This document shows, piece by piece, positions 42,190 through 52,127 of a stretch of DNA of 64,000 nucleotides. Source of the stretch: an uncultured Collinsella sp. (GTDB lineage Bacteria; Actinomycetota; Coriobacteriia; Coriobacteriales; Coriobacteriaceae); the NCBI GenBank assembly GCA_937995345.1, contig CALKKS010000014.1, forward strand, positions 1 through 64,000, written 5' to 3'. Under the pieces are notes generated by a model, which ran no database searches, had not been told where the DNA came from, and was given only the letters and a program-made list of their open reading frames with translations. The translations under genes were made by a program, and so were the position numbers. Numbering within the stretch: the stretch's first letter is position 1; each line of letters begins with the position of its first letter.

Positions 42190-42387
42190 ATGCCGTCGAA
42201 CATACCGGCCACGACGATCCGCATCGACCCGGAGGTCAAGAGGGAGGCGACCGTCATCCTGGACGAGCTCGGCCTGTCCATGTCCACCGCCGTCAACGCG
42301 TTCCTCAGGGCGCTCGTCCGGGAGGGCGGGATGCCGTTCGAGATGAGGGTCAAGACGCCGGCGCCAGACGGGGAGACGGCGAGATAG
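42190..42387 (+). CDS. RelB/DinJ-like antitoxin carried by the IS
   Basis: 65 residues from ATG 42190 with GGAGGGG upstream. The sequence TTIRIDPEVKREAT, ILDELGLSMSTAVNAFLRAL and GGMPFEMRVKTP matches the ribbon-helix-helix DNA-binding and linker regions of DinJ/RelB antitoxins. No RelE/YafQ toxin follows; the right end of the IS is 130 bases further on. It lies within the IS, on the same strand as the transposase. It could regulate transposition, neutralise host toxins, or be the remnant of a captured toxin-antitoxin pair. Confidence 0.8.
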   Translation: MPSNIPATTIRIDPEVKREATVILDELGLSMSTAVNAFLRALVREGGMPFEMRVKTPAPDGETAR

Positions 42388-42448
42388 CCGGCAGGTCGGC
42401 CTGAAACGGCAGGGCCAGGCGAGCAGCTCGTCCGGTCTCGGTCGCATC

Positions 42449-42482
42449 GCCCCCTCGCCGGATTCAGATCCGGCAAGGGGGC
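42449..42482 (+). terminator. GC-rich hairpin inside the IS, after the antitoxin gene
   Basis: GCCCCCTCGCCGGA and TCCGGCAAGGGGGC pair almost perfectly around TTCAGA. No U-run follows, so termination would be weak; it may protect ppdK from IS-borne transcription. Confidence 0.45.
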
Positions 42483-42543
42483 GACCATTGTGCAATCGCA
42501 AGAAGATGATGGGGCGGAATGTCAATCCTGGTCTAACAGAGCC

Positions 42544-42551
42544 TTAAAAAA
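42544..42551. repeat. Target site duplication, right copy
   Basis: TTAAAAAA directly outside the right IS end, identical to 40996-41003. Confidence 0.9.
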
Positions 42552-42648
42552 TCATTAGGTACACAATGATTTTTTAATCCCCGTCCCAGAAAAATCATCC
42601 CAGATGATTAGGTGGATTAAAATGCCCCGTCTCAAATTGACTGGTTTT

Positions 42649-42761
42649 GGTAAAGCGATTTAGCAAGAAACTTGCATTTAACCTGCTAATTTATTGTAGT
42701 GGTATCTTCATAAGGTAACCACCTTTACCTACCGTTTACCGCAGGTTTTAGCACGTTTACC
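42649..42761. promoter_or_regulatory. Phased TTTACC repeats upstream of ppdK
   Basis: TTTACC occurs at 42724-42729, 42735-42740 and 42756-42761, with start-to-start distances of 11 and 21 bases, close to one and two helical turns. An inverted copy (GGTAAA) lies at 42649-42654 and GGTAACC at 42714-42720. This looks like a transcription factor binding cluster. TTGACT near 42637 and TTGCAT near 42672 are possible -35 boxes but have no good -10 partner. Confidence 0.5.
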
Positions 42762-42883
42762 AAACCGCGCATCCTCTGCTCAAGCCTGTTCAAATCCCGC
42801 CGTATAGTTCCCTCACGGCCCGCATCCGGCGGGTCGATTCGTTACCACGGTCGTGCGCGAGAGCGCATGGAAGGGGAAGTATC

Positions 42884-45634
<2,751 letters not shown>

Positions 45635-45674
45635 CCGAGTCGCGTTCCATTTGCGCCTTTTACGCCCCCCTTCG

Positions 45675-45710
45675 CGCCGTCGCGCCCCCTGTGGACGCGG
45701 CGGCGTTTTA
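45675..45710 (+). terminator. Terminator after ppdK
   Basis: CGCCGTCGCG (45675-45684) pairs with CGCGGCGGCG (45696-45705), one G-U, followed by TTTTA. Confidence 0.7.
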
Positions 45711-45749
45711 CGTTGATTCAATACATTGGCAACTGACGGGAGGACTGCG

Positions 45750-48557
45750 ATGAAAAACCTCACCAGGTATTTGCAACGAGCGCGTCGGGGAGCACAGATG
45801 ACCCTGTGCTGGGTGGTCGTTGCGGTCACGGCGCTTTGCGGGATGCCGACAGCCGGTTTTGCCCTTCAGGATGAATCACGCGACGAGCTCTATGGCGACG
45901 TGGTCAACCCGCTCACCATTACGGTCAACGATCGCGACTGCACGTTTGTAGATATCGATGACGGCAAGCTCGAGGGCCGTACCTCGATGTACGACAACGT
46001 CTCGTTCTACACGGCCGCCGTCAAAAAGGTGCTGCCTAACTGGGCATCGCTTGCCTATAACATCCTTGGCTACGGCGGAGGCGACGACTCCAAGGACTTT
46101 TTGTACTGGGACCACGCCGGCAAGGGCTTTGAGAAGGACTTCGGTAAGGGTCACTACATCTATCTGTATGATGCGCTTTCGGGCGGCAACGGCGAGCATT
46201 CCGACGGCGCCGACAAGTCCATTCAAAGTGGCCTGACGTCGGCGAAAGGCCTGAACGCGGTTTATGAGCGCCTGACCGAAGATATCGCCGACTGCATCGG
46301 CCACAAGCTGACCGGCGAGGATTTTCGTAAATATGTGCCACTCGACGGTCTGTCGCAAGACACGAGCGAGCAAGATGTGATCTATGCCACCATCGCGTGC
46401 GTGGACAAGCTCGGCGGCACCTATCAGTACGATTTCAATGGCTTTGGCATCGCGTTCTATAACTTTAGAGTTCAGCAGCTCAACAGCGTGAACAAGCTTA
46501 ACTGTGCGCCCGAGGACGCTCCGGGCTATTCGTTTGTCGATTCTAAGACCGAGCAGGAGCTCGTAACCTCGGCACTTAACGTCGGCTATGAGGACGCCTC
46601 GCAGAGCATCACGCTCGCCCGCGGTACCGAGGAGACGGTCGGCACGAGCACTTCTGAATCCGCATCGTATTCCAAAGGTGGCTCGTGGGGCGCTTCGGTA
46701 AGCCTCAAGGAGTCGCTGGGCGTGCCCGGAACGGTGAGCGAGGAGATCGAGACCTCGTTTTCGGCCGAAACCACGATGTCCCAGTTGTGGGAGGCGAGCA
46801 AGACCGAGGAACAGTCGATCACCACAACGGACAATCAGTCGGTCACCGTCAATATGACGATCCCGGCGCACACGCAGGTCAATAGCAAGCAGACGAGTTC
46901 TACCACGACGCTTTCCGAGGACTATGACCAGCCGGTGGGCGTGACGTTCGACGTGATCATCTTTAACATGAACGGCGAGTGCTACGACGACAACGCCGCC
47001 GTGCAGGAGTTCCATACCGCCGGTTATGACCAGCGCTCGTTCTACACCACCTTTGGCGATCAGTCGACCGACGCCGTGCAGAATCTGTTCCTGCGTTCAA
47101 TCGCCCATCGTGGCGACGACGGCTACGATACCACCGCCGGAAACGTCACGAGCTGGTCGTATCGCACCAACAACCACATGGTGCGCGCCATCGATTGGAA
47201 TTCGGTCCTGGCCGATCGCGAGGTGCCTTCGCGCAACGGCGGCGCCCCGCGCACGTGCAACGTGCTCAACGACATGGCCGCGACCTATCCCATGTCTATT
47301 ACGGGTTCCAATCTGTCGTTTGAGTCGGTGACGGTCGATACGCAGCTGGGTACGCCGCAGCCTATTAAGCCCATCTCCAAGATTCTCGTGTCGCTGCAGA
47401 CCGATAAGACCCGAAGGCTTACGGTTGGAGACGAAGACCCCATCTCTTCCTATCGCGTGCGTGCAAGGGACGAGGACGATGTTGACTACTACGGCTTTGT
47501 GAAGTCGTCGGGCGACTGGCGCGTGGTCGATAAAAAGGGCAAGGAATGCAAGTCCGACGTCATCGGGATCCAGACCGACCCTGTTACCCACGAGCAAGTC
47601 GTAGTGGGCAAAAAGGCCGGCACCGCCTACGTAAAGTACTTTATCCCCGAGGACACCTATGTGGACGTGAACGGGCACGTCTCGACCAATGACGAGATCG
47701 ACGCCGCAGCCTACAAATATAAGGTAAGTGACGTGGCGCCCGAGCCGTTTAACGGCAGTATCAAACTCGAGGGCTCGGCGCAGACCGTCGTCGGCGTTGA
47801 GGAGAACCTTAACGGCATCGACGGCCTGACAGCTACGGTCTATGACACGACGGGCAAGGAAGTCGATAGAGTCTGCAGCTGGGAGGCCCAGGAGCTCGAG
47901 AGCAAGGGCATTTCGGTCGCGACAGACGGCGCGATGACCATCTCGCAACCGGGCACCTTCCATATTCGCGCCTTTATTGACGGCGTGTATTCCGATTGGG
48001 CCGAAGTCATCGCCGCACCCGCACCGGTCGACCCAATGACGACCGTGGTCGAGACACCGGTGAGCGTTACGTCCGTATCTTCGGGGGATTCTTCGGCAAC
48101 GACGGATAGCACGGCTCCTGCCCAGGGAGAGCAGGAAGCTTCCGATGCGAGCGCGGCCGAGTCTGCTCCGGCGAGCGAGGATGCCACTGCATTGACTGAT
48201 GGCGCCGCGCCTGCTGCCGCGAAGGATGCCTCGTCGATTCCTACGGGCCTCGTTACCGTTTTGACCGATATCTGCCGCTACGGCATCGATCACGGCCTCA
48301 TCAGCACATCAAACAAGGAAGAGATGAGCAAGCAGGACTTCGACATCTTGGGCATCCTGTACCTGATGGCGGACAGCCAGGACCTGGTGCCCCAAGACGC
48401 CGAGGACGCGATGAACGATTGGGCCCATGACAACTATAATGACGACGAGCTTGCCACCTGGAAGCAGCATGCGCTTTCGGCGCTGCTCGAATACGGCTAT
48501 ATCGCGCCCGGAACGACCGTGACGACGCCGACGACTGATGCTGCGAACGGCGCATAA
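45750..48557 (+). CDS. Large secreted protein with aerolysin-like pore-forming region
   Basis: 935 residues from ATG 45750 (GGGAGGA upstream). Residues 1-39 are a signal peptide (basic start, hydrophobic 17-36, cleavage near GFA-LQ). Residues 40-260 are aromatic-rich without a known fold. Residues 285-405 are long alternating Ser/Thr-rich strands, a hydrophobic-Gly segment (GSWGASVSLKESLGVPG), then IPAHTQV and TFDVIIF; this strand layout resembles the membrane-insertion module of aerolysin/ETX-MTX2 proteins. About 540-760 looks like immunoglobulin-type repeats, 765-828 is a Ser/Thr/Ala/Pro linker, and 829-920 is acidic and helical. There is no LPxTG motif or C-terminal anchor. Target and toxicity are unknown. 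It stands alone between terminators. Confidence 0.6.
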   Translation: MKNLTRYLQRARRGAQMTLCWVVVAVTALCGMPTAGFALQDESRDELYGDVVNPLTITVNDRDCTFVDIDDGKLEGRTSMYDNVSFYTAAVKKVLPNWASLAYNILGYGGGDDSKDFLYWDHAGKGFEKDFGKGHYIYLYDALSGGNGEHSDGADKSIQSGLTSAKGLNAVYERLTEDIADCIGHKLTGEDFRKYVPLDGLSQDTSEQDVIYATIACVDKLGGTYQYDFNGFGIAFYNFRVQQLNSVNKLNCAPEDAPGYSFVDSKTEQELVTSALNVGYEDASQSITLARGTEETVGTSTSESASYSKGGSWGASVSLKESLGVPGTVSEEIETSFSAETTMSQLWEASKTEEQSITTTDNQSVTVNMTIPAHTQVNSKQTSSTTTLSEDYDQPVGVTFDVIIFNMNGECYDDNAAVQEFHTAGYDQRSFYTTFGDQSTDAVQNLFLRSIAHRGDDGYDTTAGNVTSWSYRTNNHMVRAIDWNSVLADREVPSRNGGAPRTCNVLNDMAATYPMSITGSNLSFESVTVDTQLGTPQPIKPISKILVSLQTDKTRRLTVGDEDPISSYRVRARDEDDVDYYGFVKSSGDWRVVDKKGKECKSDVIGIQTDPVTHEQVVVGKKAGTAYVKYFIPEDTYVDVNGHVSTNDEIDAAAYKYKVSDVAPEPFNGSIKLEGSAQTVVGVEENLNGIDGLTATVYDTTGKEVDRVCSWEAQELESKGISVATDGAMTISQPGTFHIRAFIDGVYSDWAEVIAAPAPVDPMTTVVETPVSVTSVSSGDSSATTDSTAPAQGEQEASDASAAESAPASEDATALTDGAAPAAAKDASSIPTGLVTVLTDICRYGIDHGLISTSNKEEMSKQDFDILGILYLMADSQDLVPQDAEDAMNDWAHDNYNDDELATWKQHALSALLEYGYIAPGTTVTTPTTDAANGA

Positions 48558-48608
48558 GTGCAGAAAGAGTGCGTGTTTTTGTCTTTTTGCGCACAGGCAA
48601 AATAGTTC

Positions 48609-48636
48609 TTGCAGCCAAGGTTGTGGCGTGTATACT
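48609..48636 (+). promoter_or_regulatory. Promoter of rplS
   Basis: TTGCAG (48609-48614) and TATACT (48631-48636) are 16 bases apart. The transcript would begin near 48643 and carry a ~60-base leader. Confidence 0.65.
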
Positions 48637-48657
48637 CGAATACGTTTGTTCAACTAC

Positions 48658-48681
48658 GTGCCGGCCAAGGTGGTACGGCAC
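48658..48681 (+). promoter_or_regulatory. Hairpin in the rplS leader
   Basis: GTGCCG (48658-48663) pairs with CGGCAC (48676-48681) 25 bases before the rplS start. It sits where L19 autoregulatory leaders occur in other bacteria, but I cannot match it to that motif with certainty. Confidence 0.35.
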
Positions 48682-48705
48682 CTCTAGAAGAGTAAGGAAT
48701 TGCAC

Positions 48706-49047
48706 ATGGATTACATCCGCGCAATCGAGCGTCAGCAGATCCGCGAGGACATCCCGCAGGTCCGCGTTGCCGACAACGTCAAGGTTCACTACCGCATTAA
48801 GGAGGGCGACCGCGAGCGCATCCAGGTTTTCCAGGGTGACGTCATCCGCATGGCCGGCGCCGGTGCCCGTGAGACCTTCACCGTCCGCAAGATTTCCTTC
48901 GGTGTCGGTGTTGAGCGTACCTTCCCGCTTCACAGCCCCAAGATCGCCAAGCTCGAGGTCGTCCGTCATGGTCGCGTCCGTCGCGCCAAGCTGTACTACC
49001 TCCGCGACAAGGTGGGCAAGGCTGCTCGCATCCCCGAGAAGCGCTAA
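48706..49047 (+). CDS. rplS: 50S ribosomal protein L19
   Basis: 113 residues: MDYIRAIERQQIREDIPQVRVADNV and FPLHSPKIAKLEVVRHGRVRRAKLYYLRD are L19 hallmarks (quoted in part). It lies at the 30S-50S interface. It usually follows trmD directly, but here it is 12 kb away with its own promoter and terminator. Confidence 0.97.
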   Translation: MDYIRAIERQQIREDIPQVRVADNVKVHYRIKEGDRERIQVFQGDVIRMAGAGARETFTVRKISFGVGVERTFPLHSPKIAKLEVVRHGRVRRAKLYYLRDKVGKAARIPEKR

Positions 49048-49081
49048 GAAGATCGCAGCGTCTGTCCACTCGTTTGGACAA

Positions 49082-49112
49082 AAGGGTCACCTTCGGGTGG
49101 CCCTTCTTTTTA
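49082..49112 (+). terminator. Terminator after rplS
   Basis: AAGGGTCACC (49082-49091), UUCG loop and GGTGGCCCTT (49096-49105), then CTTTTTA. A second small hairpin (TGTCCA/TGGACA) lies just upstream at about 49063-49080. Confidence 0.9.
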
Positions 49113-49140
49113 TCTGATTTGCATGCAAGGAGGCCCCGAT

Positions 49141-49929
49141 ATGGCCAACATGACGAGCTCGGTTTCGGCATCGCAGGTTGCCGGCGAGCTGGCGAGCGCC
49201 ACGTTTGAGGAGATCCCCGCCCTCGTGGGGCATTATCGCGAGGATCCGCGCCAGCAAGTGATCAAGGCTTGCGAGCGCGCCCTTAAGCGCCATGCCAAGG
49301 AACTTGCCGAGCGCGAGCGCGTCAACGGTATGTACGAGCTGATGCACGAGCTCGGTGGGGATGGCGTGGTCGTGGGTGTCGACGAGGTGGGTCGCGGCTC
49401 GGTGGCCGGTCCTTTGACGGTGTGCGCCGTGTGCCTTCCCATGGAGCCGCGCGTCTGGGGCATCAACGATTCCAAAAAGCTCACGCCGGCGCGCCGCGAG
49501 CTGCTCTCGGTGAAGATTGCCGAGGTCGCGACGGCGATTGGTTTTTGCCATATCGCGCCTGCGGATATCGATGATATGGGCATGGCCCGCGCCATCCGAG
49601 CTGCCGTCGCGGGCGCCGTGGCCGATACGGGGCTTGAGCCCGATTGCGTGCTTATGGACGGTAACCCCTTGGGTGCCGTTCCCAACGAGCGCGACGTGGT
49701 GAAGGGCGATGCCAAAATAGCCTGTATCGCCGCGGCGTCCATCATGGCCAAGGTCACGCGTGACGAGATGATGGTCGAGTACGATGCCGAGTACCCTGAG
49801 TATCATTTGGCCGAGTCGAAGGGCTACGCAAGCCCTGAGCACATCGAGGCGATTCGCAAACATGGACTTTGTCCGTTGCATCGTGTGAGCTTTTGCGGAA
49901 ACTTTCTGCAGACTGAACGCCTTTTCTAG
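49141..49929 (+). CDS. rnhB: Ribonuclease HII
   Basis: 262 residues. The catalytic motif VGVDEVGRGSVAGPL has the first two acids, INDSKKL follows, and LMDG plus AKVTRDEMM carry the remaining conserved positions. It removes ribonucleotides from DNA. An N-terminal helical extension of about 75 residues precedes the catalytic domain, as in Firmicutes RnhB. ATG 49141 follows AGGAGG. Confidence 0.95.
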   Translation: MANMTSSVSASQVAGELASATFEEIPALVGHYREDPRQQVIKACERALKRHAKELAERERVNGMYELMHELGGDGVVVGVDEVGRGSVAGPLTVCAVCLPMEPRVWGINDSKKLTPARRELLSVKIAEVATAIGFCHIAPADIDDMGMARAIRAAVAGAVADTGLEPDCVLMDGNPLGAVPNERDVVKGDAKIACIAAASIMAKVTRDEMMVEYDAEYPEYHLAESKGYASPEHIEAIRKHGLCPLHRVSFCGNFLQTERLF

Positions 49930-49978
49930 GTCAATTGTGGAGACAGGGACCTCTGGCGTTTTATAAACCTGCTGGTAG

Positions 49979-50020
49979 CGGGCCGTGTGCAACGTGATAG
50001 TTGCGTACGGCCCGTTTTTT
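49979..50020 (+). terminator. Terminator after rnhB
   Basis: CGGGCCGTGTGCAAC (49979-49993) pairs with GTTGCGTACGGCCCG (50000-50014), followed by six T. Confidence 0.92.
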
Positions 50021-50118
50021 GTCGGTATTTGGTCAGCTTTTGGTTTGTTTCCGGTACTTACCCGCATGAAAGGCGCCCTCATCATCGGGGCAATGCAGTG
50101 TGCGGGAAAGGAGACCCC

Positions 50119-50604
50119 ATGTGTGCCGCAAGCAAAAAGAGCAAGACGCAGCAACTCAAGGAGCGCTGGGAAGACGGCGAGCTCGACTGCGGGGCGATTA
50201 CGCCCGAGTTTATCAAGGGGCTCAGTCCTCGCGAGCTCGGCATGCTGGGCGAGCTGATCACCATCGATTACTTTAACGAGCGTGGATACACCTTGTTGGA
50301 GCAGGGCTATCGTTGCATTGAGGGCGAAGCCGATCTGGTGCTGCTCGATGAGCTCGACGATGTCGTGGTGATGGCCGAGGTCAAGACGAGACGCGTTGCC
50401 CTGGATTGCACCACGCGGGTCTTTCCCGAGGAGGCCGTGGACGCCCAAAAGCAGCGTCGGTATCGCCGTATCGCAAGTTGTTATCTCATGGAGCACTATC
50501 CGCTCAGGTCGATTCGCTTCGATGCCGTGGGTGTCACCATCCGCGGCGGGCATATCGCCGAGATCGAGCACCAGTACAATGCGTTCGATTGGCAGGTGTC
50601 GTGA
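50119..50604 (+). CDS. UPF0102 (YraN) family endonuclease-like protein
   Basis: 161 residues. LGMLGELITIDYFNERGYTLLEQGYRCIEGEADLVLL and VVMAEVKTRR (quoted in part) show the PD-(D/E)XK-like core: Glu of GE, E-x-D, and E-x-K. Function is unproven; it is often near rnhB and comM/dprA, as here. ATG 50119 follows AAAGGAG. It overlaps comM by one base (TGATG). Confidence 0.9.
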   Translation: MCAASKKSKTQQLKERWEDGELDCGAITPEFIKGLSPRELGMLGELITIDYFNERGYTLLEQGYRCIEGEADLVLLDELDDVVVMAEVKTRRVALDCTTRVFPEEAVDAQKQRRYRRIASCYLMEHYPLRSIRFDAVGVTIRGGHIAEIEHQYNAFDWQVS

Positions 50605-52127
50605 TGGCGTTCGAGACGTTTGCCGTACACGCGGCCTGTATCCGCGGCGTCGAGGCAATTCCCGTCACCGTCGAGGTCTCGCTTGCCGGTGGCGTTCCGG
50701 GCATCCAGATGCTCGGCATTCCGAGTATGGAGGTGATGGAGTCGCGCGGGCGTATCCGGTGCGCCATGCGCTCGGCAGGCTTCGAGATCCCGCGCTCTGG
50801 CATTACCGTCAACCTGGCACCCGGCGATATCCGTAAAACTGGCAGCGGTTTTGACCTGCCGATTGCCGTCGCGGTTCTGGCGGCCGATGGGCAGATTCCC
50901 CGTGACAACCTCGATCGCTGCCTTATCGCAGGTGAGCTTGGTCTGGACGGCACCGTGCTGCCCGTCAAGGGCGAGGTGGCGTTTCAGCTCTTGGCGCGCG
51001 ATATGGGGCTTTCCTTTATCGCCGGTAGGTCCGATCAGCATGTCCCGCTTGCGGGCGTTGACTGCGGGTTTATCGACCACCTATCTCAGCTTGCCCACGG
51101 CATGGGGGATGCCGCACGGCATTATCTGGATTCCGAAGTGCTCGAGGCGACCTTTGAGCCCGAGCTCGATTATGCCGACGTTCTGGGGCAGGAGGTCGCC
51201 AAACGTGGCATGGCGCTTGCGGCCGCCGGCGAGCTCGGCCTGCTCATGATCGGCTCGCCCGGTTCGGGCAAGACCATGCTTGCGCGGCGCATGACGGGCA
51301 TTTTGCCCGAGCTTTCTCTCGAGGACCAGCAAGAGGCGCTGTGCATCCATTCGGTCTTGGGCGAAAACATCGATGGACTGCTTGCGGGGCATCGGCCCTT
51401 CCGCAGCCCGCATCACAGCATTTCGACCGCGGGACTCATCGGCGGCGGACGACCGGTGCATCCGGGCGAAATTAGCCTGGCTCATGGCGGCGTGCTCTTT
51501 TTGGACGAGCTCGCCGAGTTTCCCACCGGCGTGCTGCAGACGCTGCGTCAGCCCATCGAGCGTGGGTACGTGAGGATCGTGCGCGTTGACGGGGCCTTTA
51601 CGTTCCCATCGCGCTTTCAGCTGCTAGCTGCGAGCAACCCCTGCCCCTGCGGGTTTTTGGGCGACCGCGAAGTGCCGTGTCGTTGTTCCGCGTCGATGGT
51701 CGAGCGCTATCGGGGCAAGTTGCGCGGTCCTTTGGCTGATCGTATCGACATGATGATCGACGTGACCCGCCCCGATCCTCAGGTGATCATTGAGGGCGCG
51801 GAGGGTATGTCATCGGCCGAGCTGCGCGGTTACGTCGTGCGTGGGCGCGCCTTTCGCGCCTGGCGTGAATCCCGTATGGATGATGCGGACTCCGAGGCCG
51901 AGGAAGATGAGTCGCGGTCCATTGACGGCGTCGTTTCGACCTTTGGGCTTGATGAGGCCGCCGAGAAATGCGTGCTTGGCCTGTCGAAGCGCACGCATCT
52001 CACGGGTCGCGGCATCGTGCGCCTGGTACGCATCGCGCGCACGATCGCCGATGTTGCCGAAAGCGAACGGGTGTCGCAGGATCACGTGCTCGAGGCGGCG
52101 ATGTACCAGGGAAGGAGGGACCAATGA
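50604..52127 (+). CDS. comM: Mg-chelatase-like ATPase ComM/YifB
   Basis: 507 residues. The N-terminal Lon-protease-like fold (GVPGIQMLGIPSMEVMESRGRIR-type, quoted in part) is followed by an AAA+ module with Walker A GSPGSGKTMLARR and Walker B VLFLDELAEF, a Cys-rich loop CPCGFLGDREVPCRC and a C-terminal Mg_chelatase_C domain. In naturally transformable species ComM is a helicase that aids branch migration of incoming DNA. Together with dprA it suggests that at least part of the competence machinery is present. Confidence 0.94.
   Translation: MAFETFAVHAACIRGVEAIPVTVEVSLAGGVPGIQMLGIPSMEVMESRGRIRCAMRSAGFEIPRSGITVNLAPGDIRKTGSGFDLPIAVAVLAADGQIPRDNLDRCLIAGELGLDGTVLPVKGEVAFQLLARDMGLSFIAGRSDQHVPLAGVDCGFIDHLSQLAHGMGDAARHYLDSEVLEATFEPELDYADVLGQEVAKRGMALAAAGELGLLMIGSPGSGKTMLARRMTGILPELSLEDQQEALCIHSVLGENIDGLLAGHRPFRSPHHSISTAGLIGGGRPVHPGEISLAHGGVLFLDELAEFPTGVLQTLRQPIERGYVRIVRVDGAFTFPSRFQLLAASNPCPCGFLGDREVPCRCSASMVERYRGKLRGPLADRIDMMIDVTRPDPQVIIEGAEGMSSAELRGYVVRGRAFRAWRESRMDDADSEAEEDESRSIDGVVSTFGLDEAAEKCVLGLSKRTHLTGRGIVRLVRIARTIADVAESERVSQDHVLEAAMYQGRRDQ

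Larger units (their letters stand above)
41004..42543 (+). mobile_element. IS1595-family-like insertion sequence with passenger gene (1540 bp)
   Basis: The ends are perfect 24-bp inverted repeats: 41004-41027 (starting GGCTCTGTTAGACC) and 42520-42543. An 8-bp direct repeat flanks them. Inside are a transposase gene and, beyond it, a small RelB/DinJ-like gene. A GC-rich hairpin at 42449-42482 could end transcription. Its codon use (many AGG Arg codons) differs from the neighbours, which prefer CGC and CGT. Intact ends, duplication and open frames indicate a recent and possibly still active insertion. Confidence 0.92.
40971..42602. repeat. 84-bp palindrome split by the IS element
   Basis: If the IS (41004-42543) and one copy of its 8-bp target duplication are removed, 40971-41003 joins 42552-42602. 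The result is a perfect inverted repeat with 38-bp arms and an 8-base loop (42557-42564). The intact right arm is 42565-42602. It contains TTAATCCCCGTCCCAG. It probably was a strong hairpin between the PPDK regulator and ppdK. Confidence 0.85.

Noticed and set aside
42724..42761. TTTACC repeats as a CRISPR-like or plasmid iteron array
   Set aside because: There are only three 6-base units with unequal but helically related spacing and no leader or cas or rep gene; a regulator binding site is the simpler reading.
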